Shown here: positions 45,342-55,058 of the stretch, one piece after another
How positions within the stretch are numbered: position 1 is the stretch's first letter
How the letters are laid out: each line of letters begins with the position of its first letter
Assembly: GCA_024235955.1 (NCBI GenBank)
Contig: JACKLJ010000004.1
Span: forward strand, 186,001-250,000
Source: Burkholderiaceae bacterium
Lineage (GTDB): Bacteria; Pseudomonadota; Gammaproteobacteria; Burkholderiales; Burkholderiaceae_C
Length of the DNA stretch: 64,000 bases
Reading direction: 5' to 3'
The notes under the pieces: model-generated
What the model saw: only the letters and a program-made list of their open reading frames with translations
What the model was told of the DNA's origin: nothing
Database searches by the model: none
Program-made: the position numbers and the translations under genes

Positions 45342-46607
45342 TCAGCCGCCGCGGCGCATCATGTCGAAGAACTCGACGTTGGTCTTGGTGGCCTTCATGC
45401 TCTTGATGACCATCTCCATCGCCTCGATCTCGTCCATGTTGTACATGAACTGGCGCAGGATGCGGGTCTTCTGCAGCACCTCGGGCGCCAGCAGCAGTTC
45501 CTCGCGGCGGGTGCCGGAGCGGTTGAGCTGGATCGAGGGGAACACGCGCTTCTCGTACAGGCGGCGGTCCAGGTGCAGTTCGCAGTTGCCGGTGCCCTTG
45601 AACTCCTCGAAGATCACCTCGTCCATGCGGCTGCCGGTGTCGATCAGCGCGGTGGCGATGATGGTCAGGCTGCCGCCTTCCTCGACGTTGCGGGCCGCGC
45701 CCAGGAAGCGCTTGGGGCGGTGCAGGGCGTTGGCGTCGACGCCGCCGGTGAGCACCTTGCCGGAGCTGGGCACCACGTTGTTGTAGGCGCGCGCCAGGCG
45801 GGTGATGGAATCCAGCAGGATCACCACGTCCTGCTTGAGCTCGACCAGGCGCTTGGCGCGCTCGATCACCATCTCGGCCACATGCACGTGGCGCGAGGCC
45901 GGCTCGTCGAAGGTGGAGGCGATCACCTCGGCCTTGACCGAGCGCTGCATGTCCGTCACTTCTTCCGGCCGCTCATCGACCAGCAGCACCATCATGTGGC
46001 TGTCGGGGTAGTTGGCGCTGATGGCGTGGGCGATGGTCTGCATCATCACCGTCTTGCCGCTCTTGGGCGGCGCCACGATCAGCGCGCGCTGGCCCTTGCC
46101 GATGGGCGCGATGACGTCGATCACGCGGCCGGTGATGTTCTCGTCGCCCTTAAAGTTCTCGCGCTCGAGCTTCATCTGCTCCTTGGGGAACAGCGGGGTG
46201 AGGTTCTCGAACATCACCTTGTGCTTGTTCGCCTCGGGCGCGCCGTTGTTAACCTTCTCCAGCTTGTTCAGCGCGAAGTAGCGCTCGCCGTCCTTGGGGA
46301 TGCGCACCTCGCCCTCGATCATGTCGCCGGTGTGCAGGTTGAAGCGGCGCACCTGGCTGGGGCTGATGTAGATGTCGTCGGTGCTGGCGGTGTAGCTGGT
46401 GTCCGGGCTGCGCAGGAAGCCGAAGCCGTCGGGCAGGATTTCCAGCACGCCGTCGGCGAACACCTGCTCGCCGGCCTTGGCCCGCTTCTTGATGATGGCG
46501 AACATCAGCTCCTGCTTGCGCATGCGGCCGGTGTTCTCGATTTCCAGCGCTTCGGCCTGCTTGAGCACTTCGGAAACGTGCAGCGCCTTGAGTTCGTTCA
46601 GGTGCAT
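45342..46607 (-). CDS. rho: Transcription termination factor Rho
   Basis: The 421-residue RNA-dependent ATPase hexamer terminates transcription. It has the N-terminal Rho helix bundle (MHLNELKALHVSEVLKQAE), the cold-shock-like RNA-binding domain (DGVLEILPDGFGFLRS), Walker A APPKSGKTVMMQ near residue 181, Walker B DVVILLDSITRLARAYN, and the Q/R loops. Length is standard. trxA lies upstream on the same strand with 280 bases between them, a common neighbourhood in proteobacteria. Confidence 0.99.
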   Translation of the reverse strand: MHLNELKALHVSEVLKQAEALEIENTGRMRKQELMFAIIKKRAKAGEQVFADGVLEILPDGFGFLRSPDTSYTASTDDIYISPSQVRRFNLHTGDMIEGEVRIPKDGERYFALNKLEKVNNGAPEANKHKVMFENLTPLFPKEQMKLERENFKGDENITGRVIDVIAPIGKGQRALIVAPPKSGKTVMMQTIAHAISANYPDSHMMVLLVDERPEEVTDMQRSVKAEVIASTFDEPASRHVHVAEMVIERAKRLVELKQDVVILLDSITRLARAYNNVVPSSGKVLTGGVDANALHRPKRFLGAARNVEEGGSLTIIATALIDTGSRMDEVIFEEFKGTGNCELHLDRRLYEKRVFPSIQLNRSGTRREELLLAPEVLQKTRILRQFMYNMDEIEAMEMVIKSMKATKTNVEFFDMMRRGG

Positions 46608-46792
46608 GGGACGGATGGTTCTTGCGATGAAGCAGCCCGCAAGCGGACCGCGAGGGGTGTGACGGGAATCTTGGGAGGGGAAGTCTTGGAGAAGGGGCCT
46701 GATCGGCCGGTTCTCGCGGCCCCCGGGTTGACCGTGGAGCCGGGCTGGCGCTGCAACAGAAGGCGCCTGCCTTGAAGCGGGATTATGGCAGG

Positions 46793-46820
46793 AAAAACCG
46801 GCGTGCTTTCAACCGGCTTT
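46793..46820 (-). terminator. Probable terminator after trxA
   Basis: On the minus strand AAAGCCGG pairs with CCGGTTTT (one G-T wobble) and the right arm runs into a short T run. It lies 71 bases after the trxA stop. Transcripts could still read through into rho. Confidence 0.55.
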
Positions 46821-46890
46821 CAGCCAGGGCACCCGAGGCGCTGCTGTTGGCGGCCACCGGGTGCGAAGGCGCGTCAGCGCCTGGGGGCCA

Positions 46891-47220
46891 TCAGAGGTTC
46901 TGGTCGATGAACTGCGCCAGCTGCGCCTTGCTCAGCGCGCCGACCTTGGTGGCCGCCAGCTGGCCGCCCTTGAACACCATCAGCGTCGGGATGCCGCGGA
47001 TGCCGAACTTGGCCGGGATCTCGCGGTTCTCGTCCACGTTCACCTTGGCGATCTGCAGCTTGCCGTCGTAGGTGCCGGCCAGCTCGTCCAGCGTGGGGGC
47101 GATGGCCTTGCAGGGACCGCACCATTCGGCCCAGAAGTCCACCAGCACGGGCTTGTCGGACTTGAGGACATCGGTGTCGAACGAGGTGTCGCTCACATGC
47201 TTGATCAGGTCACTGGCCAT
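46891..47220 (-). CDS. trxA: Thioredoxin 1
   Basis: A 109-residue cytoplasmic thiol-disulfide oxidoreductase with the active site WCGPC (C34, C37), the conserved cis-Pro in GIRGIPTLMVF near residue 77, and GALSKAQL at the C-terminus. AAGGAG lies before the ATG. It is divergent from the addB-like gene and upstream of rho. Confidence 0.98.
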   Translation of the reverse strand: MASDLIKHVSDTSFDTDVLKSDKPVLVDFWAEWCGPCKAIAPTLDELAGTYDGKLQIAKVNVDENREIPAKFGIRGIPTLMVFKGGQLAATKVGALSKAQLAQFIDQNL

Positions 47221-47361
47221 GACGAATCACTCCTTGGAAACGGTTCTGGAAATGGGGGGTTGGGAGCCATGCCGCCGTACGCGCGCCGGCACGGCTAAAG
47301 TTGGGGTCATTGTGACAGAAACACCATCCCCGCACCGGCTCCCGGGCGATCGCGGTTTGCT

Positions 47362-49992
47362 ATGGCGGCGATAGCAGATTCCAGGGCCGAAACCGCGCCG
47401 CAGGCCGATCATCCCGCCAGCCACGCCTGGCGCGAGGTGCTGGCCCGCGTGGCGGCGCACATGGCGCACTGCGGCGCGCACCCCGCCCGCACCGTCGTGC
47501 TGGTGCCCTTTGCCCAGCTGATGGCCGAGGCCGCCGCGCAGTGGGCGCGCCTGTATCCCAGTGGCTTCGCACCGCGCTTCGAGACCACGCGCAACTGGGC
47601 CAGCCAGGTGGGCAGCTTCACGCCGGGGCCGAGCGACCTGGCGCTGGAGCGCGGGCGCGACCTGCTCACCGCCCGCTCGCTGCTCGAAGGCGCCGGCCTG
47701 GGCGCCCAGCACGCGCTGCTGGCCGGCCCGCTGGTCGACGGCGCCACGCAGCTGGCGGCGGTGGCGGCCAGCGTGCCGCAGGCGTTGCGGGCCGACTGGG
47801 GCGACCTGGCGCGCCGCGCGCTGCCCACCGAGGCGCAGGGCTGGCTGGCGCTGGAGGCCGCGGTGGCGCGCATCGCCATCGCCTGGGCCGCGCACAGCGA
47901 CTACGCCACCGACGTGCTGTTTGCCGACCGTGTGCGCCAGGGCACCGACGCCCTGGTGCTGCTCCAGGGCCTGCAGCCCGAGCCGCTGGCCGGCCATTTG
48001 CTGGAGCATTTCGGTCCCGAGAAGGCGCTGGCCATCGATCTGCGCGTGGGCACGGCGCCCGGCGAGGTGCTCTGGCACCGGGCCGAGGGCGGTGACGACG
48101 AAGCCGGCCGCGCCGCCGCCTGCGTGCTGCGCCACATCGAGGCCGGGCGTGCGCCGGTGGCCCTGGTGGCCGGCGACCGGCTGCTCACGCGCCGCATCCG
48201 CGCGCTGCTGGGCCCGGATGTGGCGGTGCGCGACGAAACCGGCTGGAAGCTCTCCACCACCCACGCTGCCGCGCAGCTGATGGCGGCGGTGCGCGCCTGC
48301 GCGCGCGAAGCCGGCAGCGACGCCGTGCTCGACTGGCTCAAGCAATGCCCCGGCGCCGTGGCCTGGCCCGCTGCCGATGTGGCGCTGCTCGAGCGCAGCC
48401 TGCGCCGCCACGGTCTGCGCCGCTGGTCCGACGCGCAACGCCTGCCCGCCATGACGGCTGACGATGAGGCCGCCGCGCGCCTGGCCGCACTGGTGGCCGC
48501 CATCGACGCCGAACGCGCCGTGCTGCAGGCGCCGCGTCCCGTCACCGCCTGGCTGGAGGCGCTGGCCGGGTTGCTGCGCGCCAGCGGTCTGTGGGAGGGT
48601 CTTCAGGCGGATCTGGCAGGTCAAAAAGTGCTGCAGGCCCTGGATCTGCTGGCGCCGGCAGCTATCGAACTGGAAGCGCCCGCGGCCGCGGCGCGCCCCT
48701 TGCGCCTGCCCGAATTCACCACCTGGGTGGACGAGGTGCTGGAAGCCGCCAGCTTCGTGCCGCCGCACCCCCCCACGCCGCAGGTGGTCATTGCCCCGCT
48801 GCAACAGCTGCTGGCGCGGCCGTTTCCGGCCGTGGTGCTGCCGGGCGCCGATGCCGACCGCCTGCCCGCCGCGCCCGAGCCGCCGGGCCCGTTCTCCAAC
48901 GCCCAGCGCGCGCGGCTCGGCCTGCCCACGCGCGAGGAGCTGGGCCACGCCCAGGGCGCGGCGCTGGCGCAGGCGCTGCACGCGCCGCGCATCGACGTGC
49001 TGTGGCGCGCCCGGGACGGCGGCGAGGACCAGCAGCCCAGCCCCATGCTCCAGCTGCACTGGCTGGAGCGCGAGCGAAGGGGGCGCTTCCTGGTGCCCCT
49101 GCCCGGCGAGAAAGAGGAGGAACGCCGCCTGCCGCCGCTGGCGCCCGACCCGCGCGTGCCGCGCGCCGTGCCGGCCGCGCCCACGCCGCGCCCGGCGCCC
49201 GATGGCCGTGCGCTCACCGTCGCGCAGCTCTCGGCCAGCGGCTACGAGGCGCTGCGTGTCTGCCCATACCGCTTCTTCGCACTGCAGCAGCTGCGCCTGC
49301 AGGAATCGCCCGAGATCGACGTCGACGTGGACAAGCGCGACTTTGGCACCTGGCTGCACCGCACGCTGCAGCTGTTCCATACCGGGCTGGCCGAATCGCC
49401 CGAGGCCGACGAAGGCGCCCGGCGCGAGCGCCTAGACGCCTGCGCCGACCAGGCCGCGCGCGAGCTGGCCCTGCCCGCCGACGAGTTCCTGCCCTTCCAG
49501 GCGCTGTGGCCCGAGCTGCGCGACGGCTACCTGAAGTGGCTGGCCGGGCACGAGGCCGCCGGCGCGCGCTTCGAAGACGGCGAAGTCGACCGCCAGGTGC
49601 GCCTGGGCCCGGTCACGCTGCGCGGCCGCCTGGACCGCATCGACCGCCTGGCCGACGGCCGCGCGCTGGTGCTCGACTACAAGACCGAGCGGCAGGAGCG
49701 GACGAAGCAGCGCATCAAGGTCGGCACCGAGGACACCCAGCTGCCTTTCTATGCCGCGCTGCTGGAAGACGACACGCTGGCCGCCGCCTACCTCAACCTC
49801 GGCGAGCGCGAGCCCGCCAAGGCCCTCGCGCAGGAACACGTGGTGGTGCTGCGCGACGAACTGGTGCACGGCATCCTCGACGACATGGCCCAGATCGCCG
49901 CCGGCGCGCCGCTGCCCGCGCTGGGCGAGGGCCAGGCCTGCACATGGTGTGAGGCGCGCGGGCTGTGCCGAAGGGATTTCTGGAGCCCATGA
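47362..49992 (+). CDS. addB: AddB-like helicase/nuclease subunit (PD-(D/E)XK)
   Basis: An 876-residue protein with a degenerate helicase-like N-terminal half and a C-terminal RecB-type nuclease. The nuclease Asp/Lys pair is D772 and K774 in LVLDYKTE. An AddB-type iron-sulfur staple is visible as C634 (RVCPYRFF) with C860-x2-C863-x5-C869 (CTWCEARGLC). Together with the next gene it should process double-strand breaks for recombination, replacing RecBCD. A repeat-like stretch lies in frame near residue 425. The start at ATG 47362 has only a weak ribosome-binding site. Confidence 0.87.
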   Translation: MAAIADSRAETAPQADHPASHAWREVLARVAAHMAHCGAHPARTVVLVPFAQLMAEAAAQWARLYPSGFAPRFETTRNWASQVGSFTPGPSDLALERGRDLLTARSLLEGAGLGAQHALLAGPLVDGATQLAAVAASVPQALRADWGDLARRALPTEAQGWLALEAAVARIAIAWAAHSDYATDVLFADRVRQGTDALVLLQGLQPEPLAGHLLEHFGPEKALAIDLRVGTAPGEVLWHRAEGGDDEAGRAAACVLRHIEAGRAPVALVAGDRLLTRRIRALLGPDVAVRDETGWKLSTTHAAAQLMAAVRACAREAGSDAVLDWLKQCPGAVAWPAADVALLERSLRRHGLRRWSDAQRLPAMTADDEAAARLAALVAAIDAERAVLQAPRPVTAWLEALAGLLRASGLWEGLQADLAGQKVLQALDLLAPAAIELEAPAAAARPLRLPEFTTWVDEVLEAASFVPPHPPTPQVVIAPLQQLLARPFPAVVLPGADADRLPAAPEPPGPFSNAQRARLGLPTREELGHAQGAALAQALHAPRIDVLWRARDGGEDQQPSPMLQLHWLERERRGRFLVPLPGEKEEERRLPPLAPDPRVPRAVPAAPTPRPAPDGRALTVAQLSASGYEALRVCPYRFFALQQLRLQESPEIDVDVDKRDFGTWLHRTLQLFHTGLAESPEADEGARRERLDACADQAARELALPADEFLPFQALWPELRDGYLKWLAGHEAAGARFEDGEVDRQVRLGPVTLRGRLDRIDRLADGRALVLDYKTERQERTKQRIKVGTEDTQLPFYAALLEDDTLAAAYLNLGEREPAKALAQEHVVVLRDELVHGILDDMAQIAAGAPLPALGEGQACTWCEARGLCRRDFWSP
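48612..48670 (-). repeat. Degenerate dispersed repeat, copy 10 (inside addB-like gene)
   Basis: On the minus strand, TTCGATAGCTGCCGGCGCC and the following GGGCCTGCAGCACTTTTTG resemble the family, less closely than other copies. It is in frame and encodes LQALDLLAPAAIELE. Confidence 0.5.
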
Positions 49993-50035
49993 CACGCCAA
50001 CTGATGACAACCCCGCCTTCCAGCATGTCGGGCCG

Positions 50036-50085
50036 TTCACGCCGAGCCCTTCGACAGGCTCAGGGCAGGCTTGTCGAAGCGACGC
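50036..50085. repeat. GTCGAAG-type palindromic repeat, copy 1
   Basis: GAGCCCTTCGACAGGCTCAG is followed shortly by CTTGTCGAAG, which pairs with CTTCGACAGG. A related stretch is at 63695-63731. This is a widespread short palindromic repeat in high-GC proteobacteria. Confidence 0.7.
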
Positions 50086-50137
50086 GCGGAGGGCTCGACC
50101 CGGCGACGCGTGGTGCGGAAGGCGCGGTCTTGAATAC

Positions 50138-50200
50138 TATGAATAACATAGCTGCCTGCGCCCGTCACACAAGGGCTGGAGGCCGATTTGTCATGAAAAA
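50138..50200 (+). repeat. Dispersed REP-like repeat, copy 11
   Basis: ACATAGCTGCCTGCGCCCGT, then CACACAAGGGCTGGAGGCCG and ATTTGTCATGAAAAA. This is one of the best copies and ends 25 bases before the addA-like start. Confidence 0.9.
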
Positions 50201-50224
50201 CCAGGCTGGAGCAGCCGGCCGCCC

Positions 50225-53200
50225 ATGAACCAGCCCGCCTACGAACACAACGGCCAGCCGGTTGACGCCGCGGCCTTCTACGCCATCGCCTGCGACCCGC
50301 GCCGCAGCGTGGCGGTGGAAGCCTGCGCGGGCGCCGGCAAGACCTGGATGCTGATCTCGCGCATCGTGCGGGCGCTGATCGAGCCGGGACCGGATGGCCA
50401 CCAGGCCGCGCCGCACGAGATCCTGGCCATCACCTTCACCCGCAAGGCCGCCGGCGAGATGCGCCGCCGGCTCGACGAGCAACTGCAAAGCCTGGCGCTG
50501 GCCAGCGACGCCAGGCTGGACCAGGACCTGCTGGCGTTTGGCGTGCCGCCGGATCGGGTGCCCGCGCTGCGCGAGCCGCTGCGCGGCGCGTGGGAGGCCA
50601 TGCTGGCGTCGGGGCGGCCGGTGCAGGTGCGCACCTTCCACAGCTGGTTCGGCGCGCTGCTCAAGCAGGCGCCGCTGGAGCTGCTGCGCCAGCTCGGCCT
50701 GCCGCCCAGCTACGAGCTGCTGATGGACGACGGCAGCGCGCTGGCCGAGGCCTGGCGCCCCTTCCTGGCCGCCGTGGCGCAGAGCGCCGAGCTGCAGGCC
50801 GACTACACCGCCCTGGTCGCCGCGCACGGGCGTTTTTCCACCGAGAAGGCGCTGCAGTCGGCGCTGCAGAAGCGCGCCGAGTTCACGCTGGCCGACGAAG
50901 CCGGCGTGGTGGAGGCCTCGGTGCCGCGCCACGGCGAGCTGTTCGCGGAACTGGCGGCGTTCGACGACCCGGCCGACGCGCTGTTCGACCACGCGCCCAC
51001 CGCCGACCTGCTGGCCGAGGCCGCCGCCGTGCTCGCCCAGGCCAGCGCGCCCACCTTTGCCGCCAAGGGCGTGGAACTGCGCGAGGCGCTCGCCGCCCGC
51101 GCGCCGGACCAGGTCACTGCCGCGCTGCTCACCCAGGCCGGCGAGCCGCGCAAGTTCGGCAAGCTGGGCTCCGACGCCACGCTGCGCGCCGCGCAGGACG
51201 CGCTGCTGCGCATCCTGGCCGCCGGCCAGCAGCACCAGGCCTGGCAGCACCAGCAACGGCTGGCGCGGCTGGCGCGCTGCCTGCTCGGCGTGTTTGCCGA
51301 GGTCAAGCGCGCGCGCGGCTGGGTCGACATGGGTGATCTGGAGCGCGCCGCCCAGCTGCTGCTGACCGACGAGGTGCTCGCCGGCTGGGTGCAGCAGCGG
51401 CTGGACGCACGCGTGCGCCACCTGCTGATCGACGAGTTCCAGGACACCAGCCCGGTGCAGTGGCAGGCGCTGCGCGACTGGCTGTCGGGCTACGCCGGCG
51501 CGGGCGGCGGCGGGGCGATCTCGGTCTTCATCGTCGGCGATCCCAAGCAGAGCATCTACCGCTTCCGCCGCGCCGAACCGCAGGTGTTCCGCGCCGCCCA
51601 GGCCTTCGTGCAGCAGGCGCTGGAAGGCGAGCGCCTGGCCTGCGACCACACGCGCCGCAACGCGCCCGGCGTGATCGAGGTGGTCAACGCCACCCTGCTG
51701 GCCGCGCAGGCCGACGGCGCCTACGAGGGCTTCCGCGCCCACACCACAGCGTCTCCCGACCCGCGGGGTGCGCTGCTGGCGCTGCCGCCCATCCAGCGTG
51801 CCGAGCGCGAGGGCGAAGAAGCCGACCCGCTGGCCTGGCGCGACACGCTGACCATGCCGCGCGTCGAGGCCGAGGAAACCCTGCGCGCGCAGGAAGTCGC
51901 CCAGGCCGCGCGCTGGGTGCAGGCGCAGATCGAAGCCGGTGTATCGCCCGGCGAAATCCTGGTGATGGCGCGCAGGAATGAGCCGCTGGCGGCGATGCAG
52001 GACGCGCTGCGCGCCCTGGGCGTGGCGACCGAGATGCCCGAAAAAGCCGCGCTGCCCGACGCCCCGGTGGTGCAGGATGTCATCGCGCTGGTCGACGCGC
52101 TGGTTTCGCCGGCGCACGACCTGTCGCTGGCGCGCGCGCTGCGCTCGCCCATCGTCGGCGCCAGCGATGCCGAACTGGTGGAACTGGCCTTGCTGGCGCG
52201 CGCGCAACCGGGCCGACCGTGGCTCGATCTGCTACAACAACAAGAGCTGCTTGCAACCGTCTGGCAAGGGCGAGCGGCCGATCTGATGCAGTACCGCCAT
52301 TGGCTGGCCACGCTGCCGCCGCACGACGCGCTGCAGGCCATCGTCCGCCATGCCGACCTGCCGGCGCGCTACGCCGCCGCCACGCCCGCGCCGGAGCGCG
52401 CCCGCACGCTGGCCCAGCTGCAGGCGCTGCTGGGCGCCGCGCTGGACCTGCAGGGCGGCCGCTACCTCACGGCCTACGCGCTGGTGCGCGCCTTCCGCTC
52501 GCGCACCGCGCAGGCCATCCGCACGCCGCCGCTGGAGGCCGGCGCCCAGGCCGTGCGCCTGCTCACCGTGCACGGCGCCAAGGGGCTGGAGGCCGACGTC
52601 GTGCTGCTGCTCGACACCCAGGCCGGCCCGGGCCGCAAAGACACCATGGGCGCGCTGATCGACTGGCCGGGCGAGGCGCGCGTGCCCCGGCAGTTCGTCT
52701 TCCTGACGCACGAATCGCGTCCCCCGCCCAGCGCCCAGCCGCTGATGGAGGCCGAGCTGGCCGAGCGCGCCCGCGAGGAGCTGAACGCGCTCTACGTCGC
52801 CCTCACGCGGGCGCGGCGTACGCTGGTGCTCTCGTCCATCACGCCCGCCCGGCAGAGCGCCGTGCCCACCTGGTGGGACCGCCTGCAGGCGCTGGCGCGG
52901 CCGGTGGAGGCGCCCCCCGCCAGCGCCGCGCACGCGGAAGGCGAGGCACCGCCCGCGCAGCTGCTTGAAGTGCCAAACTGGGCCGCAGCCCGCACGGAGC
53001 AGGCGCAGCCAGCTATGGTTTCAGGAGTTGCCGGGCCGGCGTCGCCAGCACCGCCGCAGGACAGCGAGGTGTCCCGCATCGGCCAGGCCATGCACTGGCT
53101 GATCGAGCGCGCGGGCCTGCGCCCGGCCGGCGCGCCCGCGCCCGGCTGGAGCGATGGGCAGCGCGCCGCCGCCGCGCGCCGCTTCGCGCTCGACGCTGCG

Positions 53201-53539
53201 CAACTCGCCCAGGCCCAGCAGGCGGCCGGCCGCATCCTGGCCGGCGAAGCCGCCTGGGCCTGGCACGAGGGCGAGGTGCTGGACGCCTTCGACGAAGTGG
53301 AGCTGGTGCACGAAGGCCAGCGCCTGCGCATCGACCGCCTGGTGCGCCGCCGCGCCGGCGCGCACGGCCCCGAGGCCTGGTGGGTGCTCGACCACAAGAG
53401 CGCTGCGCACCCTGAGCGTGATCCTGAGCTCATGGCACAGGTCGCGCGCTACCGGGACGCGGTACAGAACATCCATTCCGGTGAGATGGTTCGGGCTGGA
53501 TTGTTGAGCGGTGACGGTAGGCTGTTCCCCGTGGCATGA
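50225..53539 (+). CDS. addA: AddA-like UvrD/REP helicase with RecB nuclease domain
   Basis: A 1104-residue superfamily 1A helicase-nuclease. Walker A CAGAGKTWML is near residue 38, the DEFQDTSP Walker B near 403, IVGDPKQSIYRFRRAEP follows, and motif VI-like ELNALYVALTRARRTLVL is near 855. The C-terminal nuclease motif VLDHKSA is near 1056. It pairs with the addB-like gene 230 bases upstream. Two dispersed-repeat derivatives are in frame, near residues 669-688 (LLQQQELLATVWQGRAADLM) and 917-935 (VPNWAAARTEQAQPAMVSG). Confidence 0.9.
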   Translation: MNQPAYEHNGQPVDAAAFYAIACDPRRSVAVEACAGAGKTWMLISRIVRALIEPGPDGHQAAPHEILAITFTRKAAGEMRRRLDEQLQSLALASDARLDQDLLAFGVPPDRVPALREPLRGAWEAMLASGRPVQVRTFHSWFGALLKQAPLELLRQLGLPPSYELLMDDGSALAEAWRPFLAAVAQSAELQADYTALVAAHGRFSTEKALQSALQKRAEFTLADEAGVVEASVPRHGELFAELAAFDDPADALFDHAPTADLLAEAAAVLAQASAPTFAAKGVELREALAARAPDQVTAALLTQAGEPRKFGKLGSDATLRAAQDALLRILAAGQQHQAWQHQQRLARLARCLLGVFAEVKRARGWVDMGDLERAAQLLLTDEVLAGWVQQRLDARVRHLLIDEFQDTSPVQWQALRDWLSGYAGAGGGGAISVFIVGDPKQSIYRFRRAEPQVFRAAQAFVQQALEGERLACDHTRRNAPGVIEVVNATLLAAQADGAYEGFRAHTTASPDPRGALLALPPIQRAEREGEEADPLAWRDTLTMPRVEAEETLRAQEVAQAARWVQAQIEAGVSPGEILVMARRNEPLAAMQDALRALGVATEMPEKAALPDAPVVQDVIALVDALVSPAHDLSLARALRSPIVGASDAELVELALLARAQPGRPWLDLLQQQELLATVWQGRAADLMQYRHWLATLPPHDALQAIVRHADLPARYAAATPAPERARTLAQLQALLGAALDLQGGRYLTAYALVRAFRSRTAQAIRTPPLEAGAQAVRLLTVHGAKGLEADVVLLLDTQAGPGRKDTMGALIDWPGEARVPRQFVFLTHESRPPPSAQPLMEAELAERAREELNALYVALTRARRTLVLSSITPARQSAVPTWWDRLQALARPVEAPPASAAHAEGEAPPAQLLEVPNWAAARTEQAQPAMVSGVAGPASPAPPQDSEVSRIGQAMHWLIERAGLRPAGAPAPGWSDGQRAAAARRFALDAAQLAQAQQAAGRILAGEAAWAWHEGEVLDAFDEVELVHEGQRLRIDRLVRRRAGAHGPEAWWVLDHKSAAHPERDPELMAQVARYRDAVQNIHSGEMVRAGLLSGDGRLFPVA
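52228..52289 (+). repeat. Dispersed REP-like repeat, copy 12 (inside addA-like gene)
   Basis: AGAGCTGCTTGCAACCGTCT, then GGCAAGGGCGAGCGGCCGAT and CTGATGC follow the family order. It is in the same orientation as the gene, degenerate but in frame. Confidence 0.65.
52971..53031 (-). repeat. Dispersed REP-like repeat, copy 13 (inside addA-like gene)
   Basis: The minus strand reads CAACTCCTGAAACCATAGCT, then GGCTGCGCCTGCTC and a GGGCTGCGGCCCAGTTTGG right half. It lies in the linker before the nuclease domain, antisense and in frame. Confidence 0.7.
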
Positions 53540-53648
53540 GCTACATCGGTCTGGCAACGGGGGCCGGATTTTGCAGAACGTGAGGCTCGCGGTGCTTGAG
53601 CGCAGGACCGTCGCCGAACTCTTCCTGCTGTTCGAAAGCGACATCTTT

Positions 53649-55058
53649 CTACCGCGCGGGCCCTTGCGCAAGCGGCTTGCCGGCGGCGTTTGGTGGGCAA
53701 TGAGGAAAGCAGACGGCGATGTCCAGGCCGGTTTGATGCTTCCTGTCGGCAACATCCAGAACGATCTCGGCGCCGACGCGCGCCGCGATCGTCTGCACGA
53801 TCGAGAGCCCCAGGCCCGAGCCCGGTTGGTCACTGCCCAGCGTACGGTAGAACGGGTCGAAGATCCGGTCCCGTTCGGTCAGCGGGATGCCCGGGCCGGT
53901 GTCCAGAACGTGCAACTCCGTACTGCAGTCCGTCACATGGATGGCAAGATCCACACGCCCACCCTCCGGTGTGTAGCGAACGGCGTTCTCCACCAGATTT
54001 TTGACTACGGCGATCAGGTCTAGTTCGCTGATCCAGAGCTGGACGTCTTGCGCTCCTTCGACGCCGATGTCGATGTGCTTGGCTTCTGCCAGGGGCATGA
54101 GGTCTTCAAGAACCCGGCGGTAGACGCCTTGCACTGACGCGGGAGCTTTGGGCGGCTCGGTTGCAGACTGCGCCCTGGCCATCGCCAGGAGTTGATCGAG
54201 CAGGTTTCTGCCCCGCTCGATCCCGAGGCGCAGCGCGGCGAGCCGTTCACGGGCCGGAGCTGACATCTCCGTTTCTGCCAGGCGCTCGGCCTGCAGCGAC
54301 AGTGCGGTCAAGGGCGAGCGCAGTTCGTGCGCGGCGTCAGCTACAAAGCGGCGTTGCTGGTTCATGGCCCGGGCCACGCGCGTGAGCAGTCGATTGATGG
54401 CCACGGCAAAGGGCCGCACCTCGGCAGGCAGGTGGTGCGACTCAATGGTGTGCAGATCCTGTTCGGAGCGCTGGTCGATCTCCTGCGAGAGGGTGGCGAT
54501 GGGCCGGAACATCGTGCGCACCAGGTGGGCGACGATCAACAGCAGGATCGGCACGAGAACCAGCAAAGGCGTGACGGTTCGGAGGGCGCTGTCGCGGGCG
54601 ATTTCATCCCGGAAAGCTGCCTCCTGGGCTACTGCGAAGCGCTCACCGTCAGCGACGGTTCTGACCAGCACACGAAACTGTTCACCGCCGATGTTCAGGG
54701 TTTGCAGGCCGTCGGCCAGTGTCGGCGGCAAGGGGAGTGGCCCGCCCTGATCCACGGCGACCGAGGGTGTACTTGGGATGCCCAGATGCTGGACGATCAC
54801 GTGCGACTCCTCGTCGCGGTCGTTGGTGATCGCAGAGGGGCCGGCTTCCGCAGGGCGGGAAGAGGATGGCAGCTGCTGCCGATCCACCAGTTGAGCCACC
54901 TGGCGCAACACATCATCCTGCAGTTCGTGCGCCTCGTCGAAGGCCGACAGAAAGGAAAATGCACCCGCCACTATCGCGGCGACAAGAATGGCCAGCGACA
55001 GCGTGACGGACAGTTTGAACTGAAGCGACGCGTTCAGGAGCTTTTTGAAACCATCCAT
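53649..55058 (-). CDS. Sensor histidine kinase (QseC/PmrB-like)
   Basis: A 469-residue membrane kinase: TM1 (about 15-37), a periplasmic loop (38-160) with a Ser/Pro-rich patch, TM2 (161-181), a HAMP-like region, and HisKA with FVADAAHELRSPLTAL, phospho-acceptor H244. The ATPase domain has N box NLVENAVRYTPEGG, G1 LDTGPGIP and G2 GSGLGLSIVQ. Its start lies within the end of the response-regulator gene (25-base overlap), so the two are coupled. The signal sensed is unknown. It is the last gene of the lower-GC minus-strand island. Confidence 0.92.
   Translation of the reverse strand: MDGFKKLLNASLQFKLSVTLSLAILVAAIVAGAFSFLSAFDEAHELQDDVLRQVAQLVDRQQLPSSSRPAEAGPSAITNDRDEESHVIVQHLGIPSTPSVAVDQGGPLPLPPTLADGLQTLNIGGEQFRVLVRTVADGERFAVAQEAAFRDEIARDSALRTVTPLLVLVPILLLIVAHLVRTMFRPIATLSQEIDQRSEQDLHTIESHHLPAEVRPFAVAINRLLTRVARAMNQQRRFVADAAHELRSPLTALSLQAERLAETEMSAPARERLAALRLGIERGRNLLDQLLAMARAQSATEPPKAPASVQGVYRRVLEDLMPLAEAKHIDIGVEGAQDVQLWISELDLIAVVKNLVENAVRYTPEGGRVDLAIHVTDCSTELHVLDTGPGIPLTERDRIFDPFYRTLGSDQPGSGLGLSIVQTIAARVGAEIVLDVADRKHQTGLDIAVCFPHCPPNAAGKPLAQGPAR

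Noticed and set aside
53511..54023. A 170-codon plus-strand frame after the addA-like gene
   Set aside because: It overlaps the end of the sensor kinase gene on the other strand and shows no protein family signal.
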